A stretch of DNA of 64,000 nt from Bugulina stolonifera. Taxonomy: Eukaryota; Bryozoa; Gymnolaemata; Cheilostomatida; Bugulidae. The notes beneath the pieces are model-generated. The model was not told the origin of the DNA and did no database searches. It saw nothing but the letters and a program-made list of their open reading frames with translations. The stretch is taken from contig OW285189.1 in the NCBI GenBank assembly GCA_935421135.1, positions 16,823,072 to 16,887,071 of the forward strand, read 5' to 3'. Position numbers and translations under genes: made by a program. How positions within the stretch are numbered: position 1 is the first letter of the stretch; every line of letters starts with the position of its first letter. Below are positions 36,101-48,600 of this stretch, one piece after another.

Positions 36101-39100
36101 TTAGTTAAATCTCTAAATGCTGAAAAATACAGTGCTGCTCATCAAACAGCAGCTGCCAGGGCAATATGGAACTTGGCTTTCACCGCTGAGAGTAGACAGA
36201 AGATTGTAGATGAAGAAGGTTGTATAGAGGGTGAGAAACATAAGTCATCTAATGAAAAAACCTAAAATGACATAATTATTCTAAAATTTGCAAATGTCTG
36301 CTTCATCAAAAATGACCATAATTCTTCCACAAGTATGAAATTTAGGCATTGTTTACAGCTCTCAATAAGCTAAAAGATTCCGATGACAAAAAGGTTAGAA
36401 ATGCTGTTGCTGGAGCTCTATGGCAAATTGAAGGAAAGCAGAAACACGTAGAAAACATTGAGCGTGAGGGAGTCGTGAACAATGGTAAACATTGCTTTAT
36501 TAGACCACTTTGGTAGGCCTACATTTTGCCTGTTGCCTTGCGTTACATAGGTTGATTATTTCCCCACACTAGCTTTGCTTCATACTGGTTGAAAAGTAGT
36601 CATGTTTTATTCTCAACTGCATAATGTGTGACATTGTAGGGCCTCATAAGCAGTAGATTCTTACAGTGAAAGACCATCATATTTATGAATAATTCATTGT
36701 AGAGACAAAACACATTATGCTAAGCTACAACAAGCAAGCCCGTGTAGATGTTCTCAAAATGAAGGACATACTGAAAAACAATGGCTATAAAGTATGGATA
36801 GATGTGGAGCAGATAACCGCCGGTATGATTTGTCTATGGTCTATAGTTTTAGGCCTAGGAAATTTTTCTTTACTAAGCGTATTTGTTACATGACACATTG
36901 CAGCAAGCCTCATATAATATATGTGTATAAGAGATGGTAATCTATAAAAGGGGTATACAGTGTGTACCCACCTCAATTTTAGGGGTTATATGGCCAACAG
37001 GCGTGTACCCTCATTTTAGTAGCTAGTTTTCCCCACACAGTGGCTGTGGACTTGATAGCCTAGTGGTAGAGTGCTTGACTCTCATACATGGGGTCTTGAT
37101 TTAAATCCCACCAGAGTCCAATTTTTTTTCATTTTAGTAATTCACTAATTTCTTAGCTACTATAGGATTAAGTGGATAGCTATTACAATACTAATCTGTA
37201 AGATTTCATGCACTGTGTACCCACCTCATTTGTTCCACTTCGAACACTGATGCAACTACTATACCATACCATGTCAATCCATAAAACAATGTGTTTATCA
37301 ATTGTGAAGGAAAAGGGCTATATGTAAGATAATAATCGGTCATCCCTTCAAAAGTCAACTGCAATAACATGTATAGTCCAATGAGCCTAGACCAAATAGA
37401 CCGGTAGTTTGTTCATACGAGAATCATTTCAGATACTATTGTGCATATAGAACTGTATAATAAGGTGCATAGAAGCCAGAAATTGGTGCCCATAAATTGT
37501 TGATTATAATATGATGTTGTACTCACTCAATATGTTGGCTCTCCCTAGAAAAAAAAAACTAGTAAACTAAATGAAAGAAGAAAACTTCACATTATAGTCA
37601 AAGCCTATGAGTAGGCCTACCTGTGTCACCGAGATAGTGACTTTATTGCCAAAACTATTACAGGTGGGTCCACATTAGAAGCAATGAGTACAGCAATAGA
37701 AGGCGCTTGCTTGGTTTTGATGTTCTTCAGCGAAGCATACAAGACCAGTGTCAATTGCCGGGCAGGTAAGAAGAAGAATGCTTTGGTTAATTTGTCTAAA
37801 TATTATATGACATGATTGGTATATCAAGTTGTTTTGGGGTATTCAACTATTACAATTATGTGTCCAGCTCGGTAGTAACAGGGACAAAGTGTATGTAGGC
37901 AGAATTTCAGTCAGCCTGTGCGGGCATGACCCAATACTAGGCTATGCGAGGCGCGGGGCTGATGCTTCCGCAAAGTGCAGCAGGAGTGACAACTATAGGA
38001 GTGCTTGTATACTAACTGTTAGCAGTAAACAGTAGAGGATCACAGGTTTAAGATTAGAGTGTTCATTATGTAGCAGTCAACAGGCAACTGAATCATAATG
38101 CGAAAGTATGGTGCTTATATATGAAAAATAAACATTTCCAGGTCAAGAGGCTAATTAACACCCTAACTCATACCCGGACTCTAAAAGGGTCCAAGTCAAA
38201 ATAATAAGAAATTGGCCTTGGTGCACCAAGCAGAATTACAGCACAACAATACACAAAGAAGGCAGTTGTGTTGTCAGTGAAACGTTACCATAGTACGGTA
38301 TAAGTAAACTAATACCTGTACATGTAAGCAGTACATGTATGCAAAAGTAGGCATATATAAAAAATATACTCAATCTGCAAATAGTGTACTGTTTCGGTGT
38401 TTGACACCTCATCAGTGCAGCTCAGAGTTATACCTAGGAGCACACCTTAGCAATACTGTGTATTTACAGCAAAGCGTATCTAAAAGATGTGAAATTCACT
38501 GAACCAAAGTTTTCAGGCTGCTAGAGACTGTAAAGAATTGCGTAAAGCTACCAGTTCAGTGTATCTCCCAGGTAGAGCGCTCAAGAAATTGGTATCGCTA
38601 CCAATTCCGAGTGGAATACTCAATCTGCATACAGTGCACTGCTTCAGCGTTTTACACCTCATCAGTGCATAATACACTGTATAAGAAGGCACAATGATAC
38701 ATTCACATGCACTGTTAATAATACAGGTCAGTAACTCAATGTCATAATAGAACTGTCACCAGGACCGCGTCTTGGCGCATATACTGGCGGGTGCACGGAA
38801 GTGCTGGCACCAGAAAGCCTCAGCACGTTACAATAACTCATTATTTTCAACAGCAAAACTATTGCAGCTTAATCGGTTTGTGAGATTGTAGGTCTGTCTA
38901 ACTAAGCTTTATCCGTTTCACGACGCTCACACGTAGTTTGCTATTTGAAATAGTAGGGGGGGGGGGCTAAAATAAGTGTTTGAATCATACTGGCTCTATC
39001 CAAAATAACATTCCGTAGCCTGAGGTAACTGGGACTCTAACTAGTATGATGACATGACTACGGGCTAGTACCTCAGTTTAATGCTACTTTGGATAGGCCC

Positions 39101-40182
39101 AGTATAAATATATAAGTTAGCCAATGGTTACCTGATTTTCTCGTAACATTTTAGAGGCCGAGTATGTGTTTGAACAGAGAAAGCCTTTTATACCCATACA
39201 AGTTCAGCCCAAGTATGTACCAAACGGATGGCTCGGCATATTAATAGGCAGCAAATACAGATATTCACTCATTAAACCAGAGATATACGATTCAGAAATA
39301 GCGACGCTGTTGGCAAAGATTGCAGAAATGGTTACTGGCAACACTACCCCTGCAATGGATGTACCAGGTATGTCTATTTCTATTTGGAATGTACATTCGC
39401 GCGCATGCACGAGCACAGACGCACCACCTCACACAGTTTTATGAATTATATTTAGCTTTATAATTTTGCTCTAACAGAATAGAAAATATATTAAGCGTAT
39501 GTTGTAATTAAGACAGCGAATTTAGTAGTTGCGATAAGTATACAATGCAATTGTAGGTGTAGGGTAATAAAATCATATTTAGGTATTCATCATATTGTAA
39601 TAAACCTGTTTGTAGGCATTATGTATAGGATATATTATTTTATGACAAAACCTCGAACAGTTAGACTTAGTGAATATAATATGGTAGCAATTTGGTAGCA
39701 ATACCATATTGATCACACCAGCATCACACTGTTCAACATATAAGCCTAATAATGCTCTGCATCCTTGTAGATGCACCTTTTATAGCTAAAAGCTATGCAC
39801 CACCTCTGCTAAGTGCTACTCCATCTGTAGCACAACCGAAGCTAGAGTGTTCGGACTGGACCTCTCAACAAGTTATTGACTGGTTAGACTCTACAGACCT
39901 CTCATGCTTCAAAGAAAGGTATGGAATTGTACTTATTATTGCAGTCAATCACACACAAACAAATCATTGACTCTCTTACTTCAGTACAGTATTTGTAATC
40001 AAATTTTCTAATTTACTCATATATTTACATTTAGTTTGAAAAACATGACGGGAGAGATGTTGGCAGAGTTGGCCATTCTCTCACAGCATCACAAGGATAC
40101 TTTCTATTCCATGATTGGACACATGAAAGGAGTTGATCTCTCCGACTTTCTACGGTTTGCCTGTGCTGCCTCCAAACTCTAA
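33166..40182 (+). CDS. ARM/HEAT-like, TIR, SAM multidomain protein
   Basis: Nine exons in consistent phase encode about 1016 residues: 33166-33779, 34323-35018, 35347-36230, 36359-36484, 36703-36822, 37664-37765, 39155-39367, 39771-39918 and 40035-40182. Residues 1-150 are polar and probably disordered. About 170-770 is an all-helical region that looks like armadillo/HEAT repeats, clearest near the end (AAHQTAAARAIWNLAF and NAVAGALWQIEG). Residues 774-918 form a TIR domain: HIMLSYN, GYKVWIDVEQI, LVLMFFSEAYKTS and NCRAEAEYVF. The CxxE in NCRAE matches the catalytic glutamate position of NAD-cleaving TIR domains. Residues 945-1012 form a SAM domain (WTSQQVIDWLDS, LKNMTGEML). SARM1 has the same kinds of domain in a different order (ARM, SAM, SAM, TIR). 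NADase activity and oligomerisation through SAM are inference. Confidence 0.92.
37048..37119 (+). repeat. tRNA-like sequence in an intron of the TIR gene
   Basis: GGACTTGATAGCCTAGTGG...CCACCAGAGTCC has a tRNA-like acceptor stem (six of seven pairs), a D-arm/A-box (TAGCCTAGTGGTAGAGTG) and a B-box-like GATTTAAATCC. The anticodon stem does not pair, so it is probably a SINE head or tRNA pseudogene. A T-rich stretch follows. Confidence 0.55.
38375..38420 (-). ncRNA. Hammerhead ribozyme, type I, copy 1
   Basis: Reading the minus strand: CTGCA, the core CTGATGA, helix II GGTGT-CAA-ACACC (five perfect pairs), GAA, helix III ACAGT-AC-ACTAT (one mismatch), T at the cleavage position, then TGCAG. TGCAG pairs with the initial CTGCA as helix I. 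All invariant core bases are present. Predicted cleavage lies between plus positions 38380 and 38379. The very short helix III is typical of hammerheads linked to Penelope-like elements and animal retrozymes. Confidence 0.8.
38625..38669 (-). ncRNA. Hammerhead ribozyme, type I, copy 2
   Basis: This lies exactly 250 bp from copy 1 in the same orientation. Core CTGATGA, helix II GGTGT-AAA-ACGCT (pairs with two wobbles), GAA, helix III GCAGT-GC-ACTGT (closed by a G-U), A at the cleavage position, then TGCAG pairing with TGCA upstream of the core. The sequence changes relative to copy 1 largely keep the stems, but A15.1 is replaced by G, so activity may be lower. Confidence 0.75.
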
Positions 40183-40576
40183 TGATTGCATTAACTTGGC
40201 ATTTAAAATATATGTTTGATAATCTAAAAGAATATGTGTATGAGAAAAAGCTATATTTATTGCTGTTAAAAAATTATTTCATAGCATAGTGTACCAATTC
40301 TAAGGCAGACACTATACTAAAAAAATAAGTGAATTTTATCCATACACATATTTTATAACCTGCTCTGTTCTTAAACTTAGAGCACTATTTTAGAACTTGC
40401 ATGAGTTTTATATTTTAGGCTATATTATTTGAGAAACTACGCATTTGATAAGCTAGCTGTGTTCTTGATACATTGGATTAAAATCAAAATTTTCTCAGAT
40501 AATTTTAATACCCTTTTTATTAGACATGTGCAGAGTATCAATGATCTATTGGTTGGTTTTTAATTTTGTATTTATT

Positions 40577-41282
40577 CAGGGGCGGATCCAGGAGTGGTGC
40601 AAGTGGTGCATTTGCACCACTGAAAATTTTTTTTTTAATTTTTTTTGTTTTGTTGATTATTTTTGCTAATTATTCAAATTTGTGTGTGTCAACTTAGCAC
40701 AAAAATATATTTTTGTAACACAGGGGTTCAAAAACATGTGATATGTTATCCTATTTCTTGATCCATGTAAATATTCCAACTATTTTTGCCATTTATAAGT
40801 TGGAGTTGAATGAGCTGCACCATTGTCAAATCTTAGGCACAAGAAACTTTTTATCTATTCTAGATAAAAAGACAAATATTTGTATTCATTTTGCTTATAT
40901 AATTATATTTTTCATTGAACAACTATATTATTTACATGTATTATCATTTAATGTTTTGCTTTAACACAAAACAATTATAGGTCAGTTACTATTATTCAAC
41001 CTAACTCAACTTGCCACCAACTTATTTAACTGAATGAACTGAACTGGCTCTTAGGTTCTCCTGGACTCACAGATGCCAGGATTTTGCTTGGCGGCCGGGG
41101 CGCTGCCCCGGACCTCGTTGGGGGGCTTACAGCGCCCCCCAAACCCCCAGCTGGAAGAGACATTGCAATGCAGTGTGACAGGGCACAAAGCGCACCACGC
41201 ATGAAAACTGAAGTTTTACCTTAAGAAAAGCCTCAACTATCAATTTTGCACCACCCTTACTCCATTCCTGGATCCGCCACTG
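40577..41282 (+). mobile_element. Non-autonomous TIR element, copy 2 of about 700 bp
   Basis: Ends CAGGGGCGGATCCAGG and CCTGGATCCGCCACTG are inverted repeats. It is collinear with the element at 30545-31243 and in the same orientation. It has an extra GC-rich insert GGCGGCCGGGGCGCTGCC. TTTATT lies at or next to both flanks, a probable but imperfect target duplication. Confidence 0.85.
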
Positions 41283-42739
41283 GTTTATTCACTAATGATA
41301 ACAGGCCAACTTCTTAACTAATTCAACTATTAAACCTGTCAATTGCTTTCCTTGACCTAGCTACGCCTACATATGCAGTGCTTCGTGTCAAATAAATGTT
41401 GCGCCATAGACTTGCTACCTTATAAGCTGCTAAAATACTAACAATATTATTAAAAATCAACTACTTTACTCATAGTGCTAAGATTCAATTATATTTTTAC
41501 TTTTATAACATTTAATAGAAAGTTTTAGGGATAAAATAAATAAATAAATGAGACTAGCCTGCTATGAATATCTTTATCCTTTATATATTCAAAGGAATAT
41601 GTGGTAGGCCTATTTTTATACAGATGTAGCACAAGTTGATAGGTTAGATCAAGCAGAGTGAACAACATAAACTATCATAACTATCATCTATATCTTAGCA
41701 TAAGAATGCATACAACAGTATATATAATTAGCATAAATATAAGCTTCCACTCTAAGTAGAATGGGGCTGTGATGGACAACCTGTCTGAGGATTAAGGTAC
41801 TCCATTATGTTTGCCTACTCCTAACTAAGCTAAAAACTGCCTCTTAGGAGGCAAAAGTGTTTATAACCGCTACATGGCATGGTATAATGAAAGAACTTTA
41901 GTGTCTAATATGCCTATTAGATGTGGATGGTGGTTAAATAAATCATACAACACACATGTAATATCCAACAACACAGTAGAATTTATATAATAGTTAATAT
42001 TTTGCTCTATATGTGGTCTCTTACGCTGCTTACTGCAAACACATCAACAGAGGCGTTCTGTATAGGAATACAGGTCCTCAGTACAGCTTCGAGGCTGCTC
42101 GCACTGCAAACAAGAGGTCAACACATTCGACTACATAGCTGATGCCGTACCCTATCACGCCTGGTGATATCAGTCAGTATTCTGATGGTGGTTGACCCAC
42201 GCATCCCTCAGGTATAATCTGCTATTAAGCCATACAAGTGGTTAGCAATGGATGCCTCGATTCACTATGCTTACTGACGCTGGCAACCAATCTAGTAGAC
42301 TGCCCCAGCATATGCTAGGTACCAGGTAAATAGTCGTATCTCCTCACATACTTTACTAGGTTGGTATTAGTAAAGTTTCCTAGGTTAACCAAGACCTAGT
42401 AATAGGCTAGCAGTCTGCATGACTCGCATTGTATCTGAGCTGGTAGACTAAACTTTCTGATATACCGTGACAGCTATGCCCCTCTTCCTAGCCGGACATA
42501 ACAGTAACAGTTCAACAGGCCTATATCTCCCAGCTGCCCGCGATTCCAGATTATGTTAGCATTAGCATACGGTATTTAGGAATGTTAATAAATATAATAA
42601 TAATAATAATTTAAATAATAATAATTTAAATATAATAATAGAATATAAATATTATTTAAATAAGTTATCATAAATGATAATATAACGAATAAATTATCAG
42701 AATTAAAAATACATGTATTGCAATGTATATGGTATTCAT
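41283..42739. other. Intergenic DNA, nothing recognised
   Basis: No exon-like stretch. 42590-42660 is an AT-rich AATAATTTAAATAAT tract. The 42000-42560 part is less AT-rich but full of stops on both strands. Confidence 0.45.
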
Positions 42740-43601
42740 AATTTAAACACTACTGTCACACTATTCAATATTTGCAAAATAGTATTGTTCATCCTACTCC
42801 AGTAAGATTGATGTGTTGTTTGAGTTTGAAAACCTAGCTGCTGCCAAGAAAACCCTCTCCTTCAATTTGTAGCCTACGTATGTAGTATGTTCGTTGGGGA
42901 TTGTGGAAGCACTCAAGCGGTTAATATAAACTGTGCCACAGAGATAGCCATAGTGCCTGCAACTTTCTTGTTTATCATTGTATACAAGAGCTATTTATAG
43001 AATGACAGTGACTCACTAAGATTACTTGGCTATTTCATGCTGTAGCCTACCTATGTACTCAATGCTGTCTGGAGGTCATAATAGCCAATATTCAAATGTG
43101 TTTATCTAGGACAAAGAGCGTAAAAGGAAAGAGGTTTCACTCCGGTCAAAAACTGTCTCCCTCCCGCCTCCGAACGCGGTACGGGTTAAGCAAGGAGTTG
43201 TCATACCTTGTATTCAAATCCGCTCTTATGATTGGCGTTCCGCGGACCAATAAGAAGCGCTTCTTTACAACGAGCTCGTATAAACTCTCTACTTCCACTA
43301 ACGAGATTTCAATACGTGGTCTCAAATACAACAATCGTTAAGCTTCGATTACAGTCGATCAGCTATCCAAAACATCAGCAGGCAAATGGCGGGAAAGCTG
43401 ATCGCGGAACGTCGGTACCGCCAAACTGGGCGTATTTGGTGAGACAGGGTATTATTATTGAGTGATACCTCTTTCCTTTTACGCTCTTTGATCTAGGATG
43501 CCAATAGGTTCACAAAGACAAATGGCACATCAATCTTAATGAAATAAGATGAACAACATTGTTTGCAAATATTGAATGGTGCGACAGTAGTGGTTTAAAT
43601 T
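42740..43601. mobile_element. Foldback element with about 85-bp arms
   Basis: The arm at 42740-42826 (TTTAAACACTACTGTC, ACTATTCAATATTTGCAAA, TAAGATTGATGTG) is mirrored as an inverted repeat at 43520-43601. The insides of the arms differ. A separate 381-bp element sits within it at 43110-43490. Confidence 0.7.
43110..43490. mobile_element. 381-bp TIR element nested in the foldback element
   Basis: The terminal repeats contain a perfect 24-bp inverted match (CAAAGAGCGTAAAAGGAAAG and the next four bases). Both flanks carry ATCTAG (43104-43109 and 43491-43496), a likely 6-bp target duplication. It is more GC-rich than its surroundings. Small ORFs inside are not similar to a transposase. Confidence 0.8.
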
Positions 43602-45624
43602 TATAGCACATGTAACCTGTTACATGAGATGATCGATGGATAATTAGGATGATGGCATGATGATCAATATGAATTCAATATCATTATGATCATCATCATG
43701 ATTATTTTTCCTCATACTTGATACTATAATCTTTACTTTTTGTGCTATAACTTCTTGTTTTCTGGACAAAAGTCCCCTGGACTTAATCTTTGTCAGAATA
43801 AAAATGGAAAATATATATATTATATTCGTATTGAAATTGAATAGTGTACCATTTTGTACATTTTTTTGAAAATGATTTTCAAAAAAATGTACAAATACTA
43901 CATTGCCTGGTTTCCTTTAGGTTTACGGATTGTTATTGGGCTGGTAAAGTTTCGTACCGCATATCTAAGAATAATGGACCGTCGGATATGTGTACACACA
44001 GCCGATTAAACTTAAGGTACAATTAACTTGCTATCAAATTACTCTATTGGCTTATTCTATCATAGCTGACCAATGGTTGTTTTGGATTAATAAAATTGTG
44101 ATTGAGAACTAAACCAATTTGGATCGCTGTCAAATTATTACTTTAATTTGTCAAAGTAGTGGAATACCACAATAGAATATTGTTATTGTACCACTGTGGT
44201 GGATTGTAGAAGTGTTTTCACAAGCTGGTGTTGTAAGGCTAGGGAAGCTGTTGCTTTTTTACGTATATAACATAAGTTAGCTACATGTAGCTCTAGCTGC
44301 ATGTAGCTATGTTAGATACATATATATATAAGGGATTTTTATATACAAAGAAGAAGGAGTAGAGTAAGTAGAAAGGAAGTGGAAGAAAAGTTGAAGTGTT
44401 AATAAAGTTAGATCCACAAGACGTGTCTAGACGAACCCTGAAAAGGTTTATGGAATGACAGTTGAATAGAAAGTCCATAACACCACTTTAATGTGCATGT
44501 ATTTGCCAGAGCCCTGGTGTTATGGTATTTACTTTTATTATCACATTGTATTAAATACCAATCTACATGTATGTTAGATCTATCGTATAGCTTTATCAAA
44601 TGGAGACATAAGATTATGATAAGATAATTAAATTTTAATAATATAATTATTATTATATTTTATTATAAACACATTAATTATAAAATAATTATTAGGTTTC
44701 CCAAACTTTCTTGACATTAATTAATTTAATAATAATTTAGTATTGTATGTGCTCCACGAGATAGTAGATGATTGCACAAATGTAACAATGACCACGAGCT
44801 CAGCAGCCCACGGTGAGCCAACATCTATCTCTACAAACTCAAAATGCTATAGGTAATCACCAAAGCTACTTTCCAAGAACTATGGGTGAAATGAGGGGTC
44901 TCACATCTGATAATTAATCACAAACAGTGGTATTGCTGAATCACGTGCCAATCATAACTAACATTCATAGCTATCCACAGACAGCGGTATTGCTGAATCG
45001 CAGGCCAATCATATTTAGTACACTGCACAAGTGAGGCACTCTTCTTGCACCGATGGTGTTCAAGAGTGTTCTACCTCATCTGAGGTAAATTATTAGTTAT
45101 TAGCTTCATGCTAAGAGAAGGGCTAATGAAAATGGTGGAAAATGGTTGCTTGCAATGCATTCAGTGCACAACCTTATCTGAGATAGCCTAGTGCGCTGAA
45201 TAGCTTTCGCCAGTGTTTGAAATGATGGCACACAGATGTAGTTTGCAGCATGTATTCACTTCATTTCTCCTAGGCACACAGCCAAAGGACATAGGCCTAC
45301 ATATCTTGAAACGTCTTTGACCTTGTACAAAATTTTGTACTTGCACTTGGTGCTTGCTACTTTGGTTTATATTGTAGCAGATGCGCCCTTGCTACCCAGC
45401 CGGACACAATATAGTTACCCACCAACCAGAAAATGTACATCTAATAGTTAGTGAAACTAGTAAAAGAATAACATTGGTATATGGTTTAAGAGTCTCAGTT
45501 CTTTAGTTGCAATGGAGCCAGTTACTGACTTTTGCATTATCTGTTTATCTTTTGTTACTTCTGTGGTCTTGCTCAATTTAGTATTGTTTTTATTGCAGTT
45601 AGCAAACGCTGGTTTGGTCTGATA
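43602..45624. other. Intergenic DNA upstream of BBS6
   Basis: No supported gene. ACAGCGGTATTGCTGAATC-like words occur twice near 44930-45010. An untranslated or short coding first exon of BBS6 may lie in the last few hundred bases but could not be fixed. Confidence 0.4.
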
Positions 45625-48600
45625 ATGGCACACATACCAAGTACTAGATCAGAGCTGGAAAATCTGCTTAAAGTATTCCAAGCTCTACACTCCGAGTCTC
45701 ATGAAAGTGTTGCTTTTCAGAACAGCTGTGGTGGCCCTGTGACCATTAGCAAACACTCTACAATCTTTCTCTCAACTTATAAAACCGAAAATCCCTTGAT
45801 TCAACTTATACTGACTGCTGTTGTAGTGCACTTGTATCATAATAAAGATGGAGGGTGAGTTGGTATTTACTTTACTGTATGTAGGTTACCGTTAACTCTC
45901 CTATAGACAGTCATTTTGCTTCTGTTGATTAATGAATGCAGAAGCTCCATGTGACTCCTGCGTAGTCCTATAGACATATTTTGGCTTGTGTTCAATATAG
46001 CTTTGGCAGTTAAACCCCATATACTATTTAAAGTTTATAATTAAAAAATGAGTGAACTAAAGTCTTGATGTGTTGATGTCACATAATTTCAAAAGTTGAG
46101 TAACCATATTATCATTTGATTTAACTTTAGATGCACGCTGGGAATGTTAATATGTCGACTAGTTCTTAGCTTCTACAATACAGAGTACCATCCTAAAATG
46201 TACACAAACGTTTTGTCCTGGTGCTCTCATCAATGTCAAGCCTTCTTCTCTAACAATGGTATGTTGCTAGGTAGCCAGCATCAACAATGGGATGTTGTTA
46301 GGTAGCTAAATAATCAACAATGGCATATCGCTAGGTAGCTGAAGCATCAGCAATGGCATGTTGCTAGGTATCTGAAGCACCAACGATGGTATGTTGCTAG
46401 ATAACCGAGAGACATTCTGTCCCATTACTTAAAATTTTGTCCATTAGAAAGTATGCATTATAGTGTATTCACACATAGATTTAACATGCGACGAGAGCCA
46501 ACAAATGAAGTCAGCTGGTGACCATTTTGGGCCTTATAACAATGAACCACATTGGTCAAATGTTTCTTTCTGCTGTTGTGATTTGCTGTTATGGCACTCT
46601 GTTTTCCCCTAGTAACAGAACTTTCTAGGTTATATGTTTAATATTTGTTTTGGTATGTGTGCATCACATTATGTCTAGTAGATGGTACTATGTTGTTTGC
46701 TTTTATGTAGCTCAAGAGAAGTTCAGAATCAGCACAGACAGTATTACCTCTAAAATAGAAACGGTATTGTCAAGTAAACTTAATGTCTACATGAGTAAGT
46801 GTGAAGTAGAAGTGTTGGTGAAACAGGTAGCCGAGTTGTTCATCATGTCTGGTGGTGAGATTACAAGTAGCACAGTGGAGTATATTAGAGGCGAGGACAC
46901 CCGACACCTGTCAGTCTTACATAAAGGTGAGTAGAAACATGGATGGATTGCCATGCATAGGTGTGTCATGTAGTCAGAAATGTTATCTTTGTTGGTGTTA
47001 GACTATTTTCATTATTCCTTCTGCAAGTCTGCTCATATTGGGCTGTGAACACTGCTGATCTACATTAGCACCTAGATTAAATTGGTCTGTCTAACCTTCT
47101 ACATGTAGATACAAATGGTTGAGACCCTCATCATTCTCCAAAGTTTATCATCTTCCAGTGAACCCATTGTGATGATTCATTTGTGTAATTTATCAGAGTG
47201 AATTATGTTTGTTAGAGAAGTATATAGCTTCCAGTGTCCACCTGTTTATTCGGAGTTGTGTGCTCTTAAGCAAAGATAGGACAACTCCTAAGACACTAAA
47301 ACTATTAGTACTTTTTTGTGGATGTCATAATTGTACAAGAGTGAAGTATAACACACAATAATAACATTAGTGGAGCAAATAAAAATAAACACATATGTTC
47401 AATAATATAAATGAATGTGAAATATGCATGTGAATATTGTAAAATATGATATCATGATGTGATATAGTATAAGAACATGACAAGATAATGTAATACAATC
47501 ATGGGAATGTAAATATATATTAAAATATCTAATTATGTGAATATATCAATAAAATTAAAATAAAACACCTACATTATATTACAGGTGTTATATTAGACCG
47601 CCATCACTCAGCACTCCCTCTCCCAGCTAGACTTTACTCTGCTGTGCTTGTATCATGTTCATTGAGTGGAGACACAGAGCAGCTACATAACACTACGTAT
47701 ATCGGTCACTCATCCCAACCAATGTCTGATGTATGTATTTTATAGGTCAGTCTCATCAATGGATGATTTCTTTATGTTTTTCCATCATTAGGTTGATCAT
47801 CTCTGTCTGATACTGAATAGCATACAGTATACCTTGTAGCCTAGCATGACCTTTACAATGACATTTCCCCGACTAAAATGTGACAATAGTAGTACATACA
47901 GAGTTGTTGACCAAATTACGTTTCATTCTAGCTCGAGGGCAAGTCAACCCCAAATTGTCCAATGACAATAAAAAAACATCAATTTTTTTGGATGGTGTTT
48001 GAGCTTGTTTACTCTGACTTGGAGGCAAGCCAACTCCAAAACCTGCTGACACAATAGAAATAATCTCCCCATGTGTGTATCTGTTGCAGGCTGTCATGTC
48101 TATGATGGAGATTATGGTGAAGAGGCTAAGTGTAGCCCAAGTTTCTCTACTGATATGCCAGAGGGTAATACATCCTAAAGTGAAGCTACTACTCCAAGCT
48201 AAGGGGATTCTGTATCTTGAGAGACTAGGGCTAAAGATTAATAGACTGTTACATATGACAGGTTTGTGACACTCTTGTTTGTGTGAGGTATCATGTCTAT
48301 ATCAACAAGATATTTATGTATTATTTGTATGTAATCTAGTACCATTGATGTCTTCCAGGTGTGGCCCTTTATGAGACTATACCCGATAGATCAGTGCCTA
48401 TACATACCGCAGAGCTCAATGTAGTCCATATATCACACAACAGAGATGTGCATCTGTTGGTCAGTAGCAGGGGAGATAGTCCTAAACCTGTTTACACTCT
48501 AGCTCTGTACTCCTGGACTGAACATATAACCAATGATATGCAGGTCAGTGATCCTTGTACACTACACTCTACTTTATACCATTCCATCAGTGTGGAGTTA

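Larger units (their letters stand above)
38375..38669 (-). mobile_element. Tandem hammerhead repeat, candidate retrozyme monomer
   Basis: Two hammerheads and the flanking ACTCAATCTGCA word repeat with a 250-bp period. The unique part between them has no ORF. Cleavage at both sites would release a 250-nt RNA. The element lies in the TIR gene intron between exons 37664-37765 and 39155-39367, antisense to the gene. Confidence 0.65.

Noticed and set aside
37048..37119. Functional tRNA gene
   Set aside because: The anticodon stem does not pair and the T-arm is degenerate.
43096..43465. ORFs of 62-81 codons on both strands
   Set aside because: They lie within the 381-bp TIR element and show no transposase similarity.
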